Counted from the stretch's first letter, positions 48,588 through 57,483 are shown. The stretch: 64,000 nucleotides of DNA from Streptomyces changanensis (GCF_024600715.1 NZ_CP102332.1:496001-560000), one strand, 5' to 3'. Made by a program: numbers and translations. The notes: generated by a model from the sequence alone, not told the origin.

Positions 48588-49927
48588 GACGCGACTCCGG
48601 GAAGCGGATTGCGGGTGTCGAGGAGGTTCCTGAGGCGGGCCTTGGCCTCGGTCAGGGCCCCCCGGGGGCTGCGGGAGCCGGTGAGGACACCGGAGAAGAC
48701 GGCGCCGAGCTCGATCCACATGCGGGAGGCGGAGCCGGCGAACCACGCGGGCTCGTCGAGCGCCACGTCGTCGATGACGTCGCGGTACTCGGACTGCGGC
48801 TTCAGCGCGAGGTAGGCGGGATCCCGCAGGACGGGCAGGTACGCGGGCACGTGGCCGCCCTCGGCCCAGGCGACGGAGTTGCGCAGCATCCAGGCGACGA
48901 GGGTGTGGGCGGCGAGGTTCGCGGCACCGCCGCGGCCGGCCTGGTGCGGCAGGACGAAGGCGTGGCAGTCGGCCTGGGCGCCGGCGCCGCCGAAGAGGGC
49001 GGGCACGCGGGTCATGGAGAAGGGGATGCCGGCCGTGCGGAAGGTGCTGATCTCCCATTCGCCGTTGAGGTGGAAGGCGGTCTTCCCGCCGTTGAAGACC
49101 CCGACGGAGGCGCCGTAGTCGACGCGGCGCACCATCAGGCCCTCCTCCGCGAGCCTGGCCATGTACGTCAGCACCCGCAGCGCCTTCGTGTCGTCCAGGG
49201 CGAGGCGCCGGCCGTCGTCGGAGAGGACCTTGCCGCCGGTCTGGGCGTAGAAGGTGGCGAACAACCGCCAGGGGGTGATGCAGTCGGGGCCGAGGGTCTC
49301 CGTCACCAGGCCGGGCAGCCCGGTCGCCTTCTTCGCTGCGCGCAGCGCGTCGGCGAACTGGTCGGCCCCCACGATGGGCTTGAGCCGACCGCCCGCCATG
49401 AGCCCGGCCTTCTCGCAGACGTCGGTCTGGTAGTAGAGCACCATGGGGTGGGTGTCGAGCGGCACGGCGTACTGTCCGCCGGCCATCCGGCCGCGTCGCC
49501 AGATGTCCGGCGGGAAGTCCTGCTCGCGCACCCCGAGGTCGGCGAGCAGGTCCAGGTCGAAGGGGTCCAGGAGCCGCCCGGGGGCGAATCCGGCGAGTCT
49601 GGCCAGGTGCAGCACGGCCAGTTCCGGAGCGCGTCCGCCGGCGCCGGCCATGCCGAGCTTCGTGTAGTAGGGGGCGCCCCACTGGAGGGTCACGGCCTCC
49701 AGTGCCACGTCCGTGTGCCGGGCGCGGAAGTCGTCCAGCATGCCCTGCATGTTGACTCCGTCGCCGCCGCCGAACAGGTGCCAGAACCGCAGGCGGGTCT
49801 GTCCGGGGCCGGCGGTGGCGGACGGGGCGGCGCAACCGGACAGGGCACCGAGGGTGGCGGCGCCGCCGAGGGCCGCGCCGATGCCGCCGGCGAGGGCCCG
49901 GCGCCGGGTGGGGAGGGAAGGGTGCAT
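48584..49927 (-). CDS. Sugar ABC transporter solute-binding lipoprotein
   Basis: The protein has 447 residues. Arg8-Arg10 and a hydrophobic segment precede the lipobox L-S-G-C32, so export may be by Tat with lipid anchoring. The family-1 solute-binding fold is shown by L-R-F-W-H-L-F-G-G-G, D-D-F-R-A-R-H, A-V-P-L-D-T-H-P and F-H-L-N-G-E-W-E. Carbohydrate is the expected ligand; the arabinofuranosidase gene 147 bases upstream points to arabinose-containing oligosaccharides. It is the second gene of the operon GH51 - binding protein - MalF - MalG. Confidence 0.95.
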   Translation of the reverse strand: MHPSLPTRRRALAGGIGAALGGAATLGALSGCAAPSATAGPGQTRLRFWHLFGGGDGVNMQGMLDDFRARHTDVALEAVTLQWGAPYYTKLGMAGAGGRAPELAVLHLARLAGFAPGRLLDPFDLDLLADLGVREQDFPPDIWRRGRMAGGQYAVPLDTHPMVLYYQTDVCEKAGLMAGGRLKPIVGADQFADALRAAKKATGLPGLVTETLGPDCITPWRLFATFYAQTGGKVLSDDGRRLALDDTKALRVLTYMARLAEEGLMVRRVDYGASVGVFNGGKTAFHLNGEWEISTFRTAGIPFSMTRVPALFGGAGAQADCHAFVLPHQAGRGGAANLAAHTLVAWMLRNSVAWAEGGHVPAYLPVLRDPAYLALKPQSEYRDVIDDVALDEPAWFAGSASRMWIELGAVFSGVLTGSRSPRGALTEAKARLRNLLDTRNPLPGVAS

Positions 49928-50074
49928 GGTGGCTCGTCTCTGCGGGGGTTCGGTCGCCGGCCGGGGGCGCGGCGGGGTGCGTCGGAGCTGCCCGCCGTCC
50001 TCCCCCGGGCCTTGCGGGCGGCCGGGGGGCCGGGGGCGGGCGGCGGGTCGTGCCGGGACCGGGCGGACGGGGGG

Positions 50075-51604
50075 TCAGGCGTCGGGGGCCAGCCGGATCA
50101 CGTTCCACGACAGCGGTTCGAGGGCGACGTCGAGGGTGCCCGCGTCGAGCCGGGCGCCGTGGCCGGCGTGCGGTACGACGCGGTCCGGTTCGGCCAGGGT
50201 GTTGCGCGCGTCCGGGTCGGCGTCGCTGAGGACGCTGTGCTCCACGATCCGGCTCACGTCCAGTCCGGGCAGCGCCACGCGCAGCGGCAGCGGCCGGCTC
50301 CGGTCGCGGTTGACGGCGAAGACGGTGACGGTGCCGCTCTGCGGGTCTCGTACGGCGGTGGCGTGCAGCAGCGGCACCTCGCCGTAGGCGGCGGTCCGGT
50401 ACGTGGGCGACTCGGCCCGTACGTCGAGGACGACGCCGCGTCCGTACCGGGATGCCTGGGCGAAGGGGTAGAAGGTCGTCTGCCGCCAGGCGGGACCGCC
50501 CGGTTCGGTCATGATCGGGGCTATCACGTTGACGAGCTGGGCCAGGCACGCGACGGTGACCCGGTCGGCGTGGCGCAGCAGGGCGATCAGCAGCGAGCCG
50601 AAGACGACGGCGTCGGTGACGCTGTACTGGTCCTCCAGCAGCCGCGGCGCCTCGGGCCAGTCCAGCGGGTTCTCCTCGGCCTCCGCCTGGAAGCGCCTCT
50701 GGTACCAGACGTTCCACTCGTCGAAGGAGAGCTGGATCCTCTTCTTCGACTTGAGCCGGGCGCCGACGTGGTCGCAGGTGGCGACGACGTTCTCGATGAA
50801 GGACTCCATGTCGACGGCCGACGCGAGGAACGAGTCGCGGTCGCCGTCGACTTCCTCGTAGTAGGCGTGCAGCGAGACGTGGTCGACCAGGTCGTACGCC
50901 TCCGTCAGGACGGTGGCCTCCCAGGCGGCGAAGGTGGGCATGGCCTGGCTGGAGCTGCCGCAGGCCACGAGTTCCAGGCCGCCGTCGATCTGGCGCATCG
51001 CGCGGGCCGTCTCCGCCGCCAGCCTGCCGTACTCCTCGGCCGTCTTGTGGCCGGTCTGCCAGGGGCCGTCCATCTCGTTGCCGAGGCACCACAGGCGGAT
51101 GCCGAACGGCTCCTCGTCGCCGTGGGCGACGCGCCGGTCGGACAGCTCGGTGCCGGCCGGGTGGTTGGCGTACTCCAGGAGCCGGACCGCGTCGGCCACG
51201 CCCCGTGTGCCGAGGTTGACCGCCATCATGGGTTCGGCGTGCGGGCCGATCTTCTTCAGGAAGGCGATGAACTCGCTCAGTCCGAACCGGTTGGTCTCGG
51301 TGGACCGCCAGGCGAGGTCCAGGCGGCGCGGCCGCTCCCCCACGGGGCCGACGGAGTCCTCCCACCGGTACCCGGAGACGAAGTTGCCGCCGGGGTAGCG
51401 GATCACCGTGACGCCGAGCTCGCGGATCAGTTCCAGCACGTCGGTCCGCAGTCCGGCCTCGTCGGCGGCCGGATGGCCGGGTTCGTGGATCCCGGTGTAC
51501 ACGCAGCGGCCCAGGTGCTCGACGAAGGAGCCGAAGAGACGGGCGTTCACCTCTCCCACGGTGAAGGCCGGATCGAGCGTGAAACGGGCGATGCTGTCGG
51601 GCAT
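50075..51604 (-). CDS. Alpha-L-arabinofuranosidase (GH51), intracellular
   Basis: The protein has 509 residues with no signal peptide. GH51 features are F-V-E-H-L-G-R-C-V-Y at the start, Y-P-G-G-N-F-V-S-G-Y-R-W, acid/base Glu177 in C-L-G-N-E-M-D-G and nucleophile Glu296 in S-F-D-E-W-N-V-W. It removes L-arabinofuranosyl groups from arabino-oligosaccharides from pectin or arabinoxylan. Cytoplasmic location plus the importer downstream suggests that oligosaccharides are taken up and then trimmed. The promoter with TTGACG/TACGGT (51853-51825) lies upstream. GAAGGAC precedes the ATG region. Confidence 0.95.
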   Translation of the reverse strand: MPDSIARFTLDPAFTVGEVNARLFGSFVEHLGRCVYTGIHEPGHPAADEAGLRTDVLELIRELGVTVIRYPGGNFVSGYRWEDSVGPVGERPRRLDLAWRSTETNRFGLSEFIAFLKKIGPHAEPMMAVNLGTRGVADAVRLLEYANHPAGTELSDRRVAHGDEEPFGIRLWCLGNEMDGPWQTGHKTAEEYGRLAAETARAMRQIDGGLELVACGSSSQAMPTFAAWEATVLTEAYDLVDHVSLHAYYEEVDGDRDSFLASAVDMESFIENVVATCDHVGARLKSKKRIQLSFDEWNVWYQRRFQAEAEENPLDWPEAPRLLEDQYSVTDAVVFGSLLIALLRHADRVTVACLAQLVNVIAPIMTEPGGPAWRQTTFYPFAQASRYGRGVVLDVRAESPTYRTAAYGEVPLLHATAVRDPQSGTVTVFAVNRDRSRPLPLRVALPGLDVSRIVEHSVLSDADPDARNTLAEPDRVVPHAGHGARLDAGTLDVALEPLSWNVIRLAPDA

Positions 51605-51785
51605 GGTGTCCTTCCGGGAGGCGGGGGTGTCGGGGGGTGACGACCGGACCGGCCGTCACCGAACGGGGGCAGGGGGCCGGGACCGGGCTGGTCGCCGGCC
51701 GTCGCCCGCCGGGCCGTCCTGATCGCGCGGCGTCCATGAAGGGCGGCTCCTTCGCTCGGCGGGACGGAAGGGAGCGGCCGCGAAT

Positions 51786-52022
51786 CGTTCGACATACCGT
51801 CAGCCGCACGCTACTTCGAACGGGACCGTAGACGTGGGTCGATGAACCGTCAATGACTTTCACCGAGATCACGGACGATGTCCGATCTGTCGAACGGAGA
51901 GCTCACCGAGAGGGGCACTCGCAGCGTCCGCGCCACTGCCGCCACCCTGGGGGAGGTGACGCGCAAGGCGATCGACTCTACGGTCCGTCCGAATGAACGA
52001 CCATTGTTCGACATACAGAACA
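51786..52022. promoter_or_regulatory. Cluster of TTCGA-type boxes, possible operator
   Basis: CGTTCGA (51786-51792) and TCGAACG (51816-51822) are inverted 30 bases apart beside the GH51 promoter. TCGAACG recurs at 51890-51896. TGTTC-N8-GAACA at 52005-52022 is a further inverted repeat, and GTTCGACATA occurs twice (51787-51796 and 52006-52015). This looks like the target of a dimeric regulator, for example an IclR, LacI or GntR protein for the arabinose operon. No such regulator gene is seen in the window. Confidence 0.4.
51825..51853 (-). promoter_or_regulatory. Promoter of the arabinofuranosidase operon
   Basis: TTGACG (51853-51848) and TACGGT (51830-51825) are 17 bases apart on the minus strand, about 210 bases upstream of the GH51 ATG. 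Confidence 0.6.
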
Positions 52023-52104
52023 GGAGTGTCCTCGTGACCCGGCGCACCCGAACCCCGGCCGAGGTCGCGGGACCCGTCCAGGGGCGCGGACCCGTCCACG
52101 CGGT

Positions 52105-52424
52105 TCAGACGGTGATCCGCTTGTCGGGCGCGTGACGCATGGAGAGGAACCGGTTCGGCCGAAGCGGTTCGTGGACTCTCGTTCGAGCCACGCTTCGATG
52201 TCTTCGGATTCTCGCCCCATTCCCATGCCGAGCACCCCCTGGAGCACCGGCCAGGCCCGCCAGTGCGTACGGCTCTGGCTTCCGTCTGTGGCCCAGGGGC
52301 AAGACGGAGGAGCCACCGCTACAGGGTGTCCCCATCCGGCTCCGCCTCGCGGGTCCCGCCATGAGGCACCGTCCGCGACTCGGACCCGTGGGCACGCGAT
52401 GTCGCGATGCGATTGAGTGTGCAC
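52105..52424 (-). pseudogene. Unidentified gene remnant
   Basis: Two overlapping minus-strand frames contain protein-like, normal-composition pieces: G-R-E-S-E-D-I-E-A-W-L-E-R-E-S-T and a C-terminus N-R-F-L-S-M-R-H-A-P-D-K-R-I-T-V before a stop at 52105. The pieces cannot be joined without a frameshift. A short plus-strand frame (GTG 52034) of 33 codons behind the TGTTC/GAACA repeat also looks like a stump. I cannot name either family. Confidence 0.35.
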
Positions 52425-52456
52425 GTCAAGTACTGCAGGAGTCGGAGGGGTTGAGG

Positions 52457-53108
52457 GTGCTCAAGCTGGTACGGGGGCTTGCAGGGGGAACAGTGCTGAC
52501 AGGCGCGCTGACGGCATGCGGAAGCGGCGGCGCCGGTGACGGCGGCGCAGCGGGTGCTGCCGGCGACACCGGCGGCGGCCAGGACGAGGCCCAGGTCGTC
52601 GTGACCGAGGACATGATCCGCACAGCCCTCATCAGCAAGGCCACGGCCCCGTGAGGGTTGGCGCCGGCAAGACGCCAGAATCGACGAGGACGCCGGCGAC
52701 AGGATGCGAGACTGCGAGGAGCAGACGGGGACGAACTGCGGCGGGTTCGTCACGATCGGGTCGACGCTGCTGGTTCTCGAAGACGATGGCGGGGCATCGA
52801 AGACCCCGATGATCAGGTTCACCATCCTGTCGTTCCGGTCGACGGACGATGCGAAGGTCGCGCTGAAGGGCATGGCAGCCGAACAGCGACAGGGATGGGC
52901 CGATGTGAAGCCGCTGAAGATCTCGGCAGGCGCGGACGAGACTGATGCCTTCACCGGCGAGCACACCGAGGTCATGATGCGTCTCGGAGGCGCTCTGATC
53001 CGCATGGAGAGCATGCAGCTGAAGGAGAACGAGCCCTACGGCGAACTCGCCAGGCTCCAGGTCGACCGCCTCAAGAAGACCATGGAGGGCGAGAACCCCG
53101 ACGCCTGA
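52457..53108 (+). pseudogene. Lipoprotein gene split by a one-base frameshift
   Basis: GTG 52457, with GGAGGGG upstream, starts a lipoprotein: signal L-V-R-G-L-A-G-G-T-V-L, lipobox L-T-A-C, then Gly/Ala linker and V-V-V-T-E-D-M-I-R-T. The frame ends at TGA 52652. The next frame (open before that point, in phase for R-E-G-W-R-R-Q-D-A-R) carries the rest to 53108: N-C-G-G-F-V-T-I-G-S-T-L-L-V, F-T-I-L-S-F-R-S-T-D-D-A-K-V-A-L, and A-F-T-G-E-H-T-E-V-M-M-R. The join falls in a CCCC run near 52647. Either a true mutation or a sequencing error. The joined product of about 217 residues would be an outer-face lipoprotein of unknown role. Confidence 0.72.
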
Positions 53109-53320
53109 GGCTGACGCCGTTGGGGCGGTCGGGATGCAGTCAGGCGTTCCGACCGTTCTTCTGAGGCCGGGCCGAAGCCGAACGACCCGGGGTGAGGCGG
53201 CTCCGGCCGGCCCACCCACCCCCTCGCCCGGACCCCCGCGGCCCGGGGCGGGGGCCCGTATCGACGCGACGGTGACCCGTCGGCCGGACGGCCCCCGCGC
53301 GCGGCCGTTCGGCCGCGCCG

Positions 53321-54273
53321 TCATCCCGTGACTTCGCCGCCGGATCGGAGCGACAGGCGGAAGCGGATGGTCGTGCCGGTGTCGGCCGTGTGGGCGCGGA
53401 CCAGTTCGGACACCTGGTTGACCACCAGGAGGCCGCGGCCGCCGATCTGTTCGGGGCGGCGCGCGAGGGCCCCGCGAGCGGGTCGCCGAGTCGGCCGGCG
53501 TCCTCCACCTGGCAGTACACCCGCTCGTCGTGGTGCCAGAGCCGCACGGTGCCGCGACCGCCTCCGTGCAGGACGCTGTTGGTGGTCAGCTCGGCGACGG
53601 CGAGGGCGAAGTCGTCGAGGGGGCGGTCGGCGAGGCCGAACCCGCGAGCGACCGAGACCGCGAAGTAGCGGGCGTCGGGGAGGGTGGTCTCGTCGAAGTC
53701 GAGGGACGTGGCGGTGGCCGGCGCGGGCAGCGGGCGGTTGCCGGCGGCGATGCCCCGCTCGGGCGTGTAGGCGGCGCTGGCGGTCTCGATCCCGTCGTCG
53801 ATGACGACGGGGTGCGTGGCGTGCGCGTCGGCGAGGACGTCGGCGTCGAGGCCCGCGGCGTCGTACGGGCAGAGGACGGTGACGGACCGGCCGCGGAACG
53901 CGAGGTTGATGAGGGCCTCGTGCTGGACGCAGGCCGGGTACTCCTCCTCGCTGCGGGAGGCCCAGATCGGTTCGCCGATGATGCGGACGCGGCCGGTGGG
54001 GAAGCGGTCGGCGAAGGCCATGAGGACGCCGGGGATGATGCGCCCGGGGTTGCGTCCGACCTCGGCCATGTCGAGGAGACGGACACGTTCGGCGGCGGTG
54101 CCGAGTTCGCCGCGCAGCAGCCGCAGCCGGTCGCCGGGGACCGCGACGGCCACCGGCTCGTCCTTCGCGAGCCCGTCCAGGACGAACGGTACGGTCCCCG
54201 CCAGGTAGGCGGCGTCGTCACGGTAGAAGAGCGCGGGATGGACGAAGGGGTCCATCCCGTTTCGGGTGTTCAT
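53321..54273 (-). pseudogene. MEDS-domain / HATPase anti-sigma-type protein, frameshifted near the C-terminus
   Basis: From ATG 54273 the frame has a MEDS-type sensory domain (H-P-A-L-F-Y-R-D-D-A-A-Y-L-A-G, C-P-Y-D-A-A-G-L) and a RsbW-like ATPase domain with N-box A-E-L-T-T-N-S-V-L-H-G-G. At about 53465 the frame leaves the gene; one base restored in a G-run would give A-R-R-P-E-Q-I-G-G-R-G-L-L-V-V-N-Q-V (the G1 box) and end at TGA 53321. So the ATP-binding glycine box is out of frame. Such proteins bind and phosphorylate STAS antagonists in partner-switching. If the shift is a sequencing error, it is an intact gene of about 317 residues. Confidence 0.75.
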
Positions 54274-55061
54274 CGCGGGCTCACCCCGTTCCTCGGCCTG
54301 TCCGGTCCGGCGGTGCCGGAGGGCGCGGGTGTGGTGGACGCGCCCGTGGGCTCCGTGGCACCCGTCGCCCCCGACCGGTGCCGCCCCTGCCCCGGTCCGC
54401 CGCCGGGCGGCGGGGTCGGCCGCCGGCCGCTCCGTACCTGTGTCACCATCCCCGTGCACCGGACGATACAGCTCCCGCTCCGCCGTCGCGTGGGCGACGC
54501 CCCTCCTCCGGACGCCCGGAGCCTACCGGGAGCGTGTTTCCCGTTCGGCCGAGGTCATGCCAAAAAGGATCCACCGACCTCACGACACCGGCGTGAGGGG
54601 GAAACCCGCAGGCAGGGCGCCCCGGTCGGCGGCCGGGAGCGGGCCCGCGCGGCCGGTAGTGTGGCCGGCGGCACATCCGGACGGCGTGGGCGGACGGCAT
54701 GGGCGGCGCCCCGCCGACGCCTGGCCGGCACGGCGCGGCTCGGGGATATGGTTGTGACCCCGGGACGGCCCGGCCGGGGCGCCGTACATGGAACCGACGG
54801 GCCACCGAGAGGTGGCGGCCGCCGCGTGGAAAGGTCCGTCCGTCGGCCCGGGGCGGCTCGCGGGCGGGCGACGGGAGACGCTCGGCGACGATGGCACGGA
54901 GGGAGTGCGGCAGACCGTGAGGTGGTGCTTCCCACAGGGCGCGGTGTACGACGGCCCGCGGCCCCACCGTCCACGATCGCTCGGCGGGGACCCGGGATCG
55001 AGGCGTGGCGCGCGGGGCCGGGCGACGAGGTCCGACAGCGCTGATTCGGAGTGTCACTGTT
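54274..55061. other. Long gap without a supported gene
   Basis: Almost 790 bases between the MEDS gene start and the MarR gene start. Frames on both strands are Arg/Pro/Gly-rich with no ribosome site or domain features. Parts are less GC-rich near 54550-54580 and 54740-54790 and may hold the promoters of the two flanking divergent genes, but I see no clear -35/-10 pair. Confidence 0.55.
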
Positions 55062-55568
55062 ATGGGAGTGAATCCGGCACCCTCTCACGACGGGTCCCGG
55101 GCGGCCGCCGAGGCCGCATGCGAGGTCATCGAGTTGCTGGAGGTGCTGTGGGAGCGGGGCCGGGACGCCGTCTCATCCTCTCCCGTGTCGGCCTCGCAGC
55201 TGCGGGTGCTCTACAGCCTGGACCGCGAAGAGGGCATCAACCTCCGCACGTTGGGTGAGCTGCTCGGCTCCGCGCCCTCCTCGGTGAGTCGGCTCTGCGA
55301 CCGGCTGGAGGCGCTGGGCTTCGTCGAGCGCGGACCGAGCCCCGTCAGCCGCCGGGAGCTGGAGCTGCGCCTGACGGGCCACGGCAAGGCGTACCTGCGC
55401 GAACTGCGGGCGCGGCGCGAGGAGGTCCTGCTCTCCTCCATCGCGGGCATGACGCCGACGGCGCGCGAGGCGCTGTCCAAGGGACTGCGGGGCTTCCGCG
55501 ACGCCATCGGGACCAAGCTGCCCGCACGGCGGGCCGACGGGTCCGACGACGAGGCGAGATCCGCCTGA
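55062..55568 (+). CDS. MarR-family transcriptional regulator
   Basis: The protein has 168 residues from ATG 55062, with GTG 55068 as an alternative start. The winged-helix core shows L-R-V-L-Y-S-L-D-R-E-E-G-I-N-L-R-T-L-G-E-L-L-G, the recognition helix A-P-S-S-V-S-R-L-C-D-R-L-E and the wing F-V-E-R-G-P-S-P-V-S-R-R-E-L-E. MarR proteins are dimeric repressors or activators that respond to small phenolic or oxidising ligands. Its target is not evident; palindromes lie downstream of its stop, between it and the convergent phosphatase. Confidence 0.9.
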   Translation: MGVNPAPSHDGSRAAAEAACEVIELLEVLWERGRDAVSSSPVSASQLRVLYSLDREEGINLRTLGELLGSAPSSVSRLCDRLEALGFVERGPSPVSRRELELRLTGHGKAYLRELRARREEVLLSSIAGMTPTAREALSKGLRGFRDAIGTKLPARRADGSDDEARSA

Positions 55569-55654
55569 CCCGCTCCACCCCGACGGGGCACAGGGGGAAC
55601 GGTGATCCTGCCGACCGCCCCCGCCATGGCCACCTCCCGGCCCCCGGGCGGCGG

Positions 55655-55705
55655 TTGACAGTCCAAGACTGTTGCCCCAGGGACACTGTTGTCAAATAGC
55701 AATGA
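55655..55705. promoter_or_regulatory. Palindromic, promoter-like element between convergent genes
   Basis: TTGACA (55655-55660) overlaps a perfect inverted repeat ACAGTC-CAA-GACTGT (55658-55672). ACTGTTG recurs at 55669-55675 and 55686-55692, followed by TTGTCAAATAGCAATGATC. This AT-richer segment lies in the 160-base gap between the ends of the MarR and phosphatase genes, where no promoter is needed for a known gene. It could drive a small RNA or belong to a lost gene. Confidence 0.4.
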
Positions 55706-55730
55706 TCTTTCGGCCGGGCGTCCGCCGGGT

Positions 55731-56903
55731 TCAGGTCGCGGGCCGGCCGCGCCAGTCGAGGCACAGCACCAGCGCGTCGTCGCCGAGCGGCGAATCCCCC
55801 CGGTGGTCGGCGACCGCCCGCAGGACCGCTCCGGGGACCTGCGCCGCGGGCAGCAGGCCCGTCGCCGCGAGCGCCCGGGCGAGCGCCCGTTCGGTGAACA
55901 GCTCCTGGCTCGGCGAGACGCTCTCGTACACGCCGTCGCTGGCGAACAGGAGGCGGTCGCCGGGCTCGACCCGGAAGCGCTCCGGGACGTAGACGGTCTC
56001 GTCGAACATGCCGAGGGGCAGTTGGGCGTCGAAGGTGAGTTCCTCCACCTGGCGTCCGCGCCTGCGCCACACGCGGGGCGAGCCGGCCTCGACGACCTCG
56101 ACCTCGCCCGTGGCGAGCTCGAACCGCATGAGGAGCACCGCGACGTGGGCGCGGCCGCCGTACTGCGCGTACACGGCCTGGTCGGCCAGGCTCGCCTGGT
56201 CGGCGAGGGGCAGTCCGGCGCGGCGGGCGTTGCGCAGGGCGTTGACGGCGAGGTTCGTCAGCAGGGCCGCCTCGATGCCCTGGCCCATGCCGTTCGTCAC
56301 GGTGACCGTGAGGTGCTCCGAGGACGCCGACCAATCGAAGTTGTCGCCGTAGATGGCGTACGCGGGCTCCAGCTGCGCCCCGAGGGAGAACTCGGCGCGC
56401 GTGCACGAGCGGCCGGGCAGGAGCTGCCACTGCATCTCGGCGGCCAGCGTCAGCCGGGCGGCGCGCCGGGCCATCAGGTAGAGGTCGGTGTCCCGCTCCG
56501 CGACGAGGATCTCGTGCCCCAGGGCCTGGCAGATGTGCTCCAGGTCGGCGACGACCGCGGGGGCGTAGCGGTCGACGGGAAGCCGGACGGAGAGCACCCC
56601 CAGGCGGTCGCCGCGGATGGTGACCGGCAGGTGCACGTCCACCACGCCCGCCGCGTCGCGGTGGACGACGTGCGGCTCCTGCGCGCCGAAGGCGCGGCCC
56701 TCGGGGCTGTCGTGGAGGGGCACCGCCTCGGCGGCGCCCTCGGACGCCTGGACCGGCTGGAGGTTCTTGAGCCCGTAGTCGGCCATGCGCAGCTCGACCC
56801 GTCCGGCGCCGTACTCCTCGGTGAGGGCCATGCGGACGACGTTGAGCAGCAGGTGCGGTTCCGCGGCGCGCAGGGCGCGCTCGACACTAGTGATCTTGTT
56901 CAC
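55731..56903 (-). CDS. SpoIIE/PP2C-type phosphatase with N-terminal GAF-like domain
   Basis: About 390 residues from GTG 56903 (AGGA just upstream); an ATG at 56960 adds 19 residues. An N-terminal sensory domain (about 10-135) has S-V-E-R-A-L-R-A-A-E-P-H and V-L-S-V-R-L-P-V. The phosphatase domain (about 150-390) begins Q-W-Q-L-L-P-G. Metal ligands D187 and D190 are present in Y-G-D-N-F-D, but the next acidic position, normally G-D-x-x-G-H-G, reads T-N204-G-M-G-Q-G, so a metal-binding Asp is replaced. The final S-P-L-G-D-D-A-L is kept. It is likely the phosphatase for a STAS antagonist such as the one divergently encoded. Confidence 0.85.
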   Translation of the reverse strand: MNKITSVERALRAAEPHLLLNVVRMALTEEYGAGRVELRMADYGLKNLQPVQASEGAAEAVPLHDSPEGRAFGAQEPHVVHRDAAGVVDVHLPVTIRGDRLGVLSVRLPVDRYAPAVVADLEHICQALGHEILVAERDTDLYLMARRAARLTLAAEMQWQLLPGRSCTRAEFSLGAQLEPAYAIYGDNFDWSASSEHLTVTVTNGMGQGIEAALLTNLAVNALRNARRAGLPLADQASLADQAVYAQYGGRAHVAVLLMRFELATGEVEVVEAGSPRVWRRRGRQVEELTFDAQLPLGMFDETVYVPERFRVEPGDRLLFASDGVYESVSPSQELFTERALARALAATGLLPAAQVPGAVLRAVADHRGDSPLGDDALVLCLDWRGRPAT

Positions 56904-56982
56904 GTCGTCCTGTTCTGGGAGGCCCGGCTGGTCCGTCCGGGTCGTGACGATCACGCGCATTCTATGTCCGGGGCGACAACAG

Positions 56983-57010
56983 TTGCCGGACGGCAAGGAC
57001 CTTCTACGCT
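56983..57010 (+). promoter_or_regulatory. Promoter of the STAS antagonist gene, with palindrome
   Basis: TTGCCG (56983-56988) and TACGCT (57005-57010) are 16 bases apart. The -35 box lies in TTGCCGGACGGCAA (56983-56996), a 14-bp inverted repeat, which may be an operator for this divergent region. Confidence 0.45.
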
Positions 57011-57105
57011 CCACGGCGGGCAGTTGGTATAGATGAACGCCGAGCCGGGTCACCTGGAAGGCCCCGGATGTACGGGTATCGACGGTCTTCGTGAGGTGAG
57101 TGCCA

Positions 57106-57483
57106 GTGTCCACCAGTCGCTTCATGATCGAGTCCGTGGGGGCGGACCGCGTGCTGGTCCTGCGCGGCGAGCTGGACATCGAGGCCGGGCCGTGGCTGGC
57201 GTGCGCCGCCGAGGACGCCGTGGAGCAGGGGTGGGACCGGCTGGTACTGGACTGCCGGCAGGTGAGCTTCTGCGACTCCAGTGGCCTGAACACACTGCTG
57301 CGGCTGCGGGCGGTGACGTCCCGGGCCGGGGTGCCGCTGGTCCTGGCCGACCCTCCGCGCAGCATGCGGCACGTGTTGCGCATCACGGAGACGGACCGGG
57401 TCCTGACGTTGACGGACACCCTGGAGGAAGCCCTGGGGCGGCGGCCCGAGGAGGCCTCCGACAGCCCGGAACCCGGGGCCTGA
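57106..57483 (+). CDS. STAS-domain anti-sigma factor antagonist
   Basis: The protein has 125 residues from GTG 57106, spaced nine bases from GAGG; GTG 57100 is less well placed. The STAS fold shows L-V-L-R-G-E-L-D-I-E-A-G, L-V-L-D-C-R-Q-V-S-F-C-D57-S58-S-G-L and V-L-A-D-P. Ser58 next to Asp57 is the position phosphorylated by RsbW/SpoIIAB-type kinases; dephosphorylation by a PP2C frees the antagonist to bind an anti-sigma factor. The PP2C gene across the divergent promoter and the HATPase gene at 53321-54273 are natural partners. Confidence 0.93.
   Translation: MSTSRFMIESVGADRVLVLRGELDIEAGPWLACAAEDAVEQGWDRLVLDCRQVSFCDSSGLNTLLRLRAVTSRAGVPLVLADPPRSMRHVLRITETDRVLTLTDTLEEALGRRPEEASDSPEPGA

Noticed and set aside
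48851..51640. A 929-codon plus-strand open frame opposite the binding protein and GH51.
   Set aside because: It is antisense to two well-identified genes and is Val/Gly/Glu repetitive.
53530..55044. A 504-codon plus-strand open frame.
   Set aside because: It is antisense to the MEDS/HATPase gene over its first half and low-complexity after that.
54274..55061. A gene in the long gap before MarR.
   Set aside because: No frame has a ribosome site, domain or normal composition.
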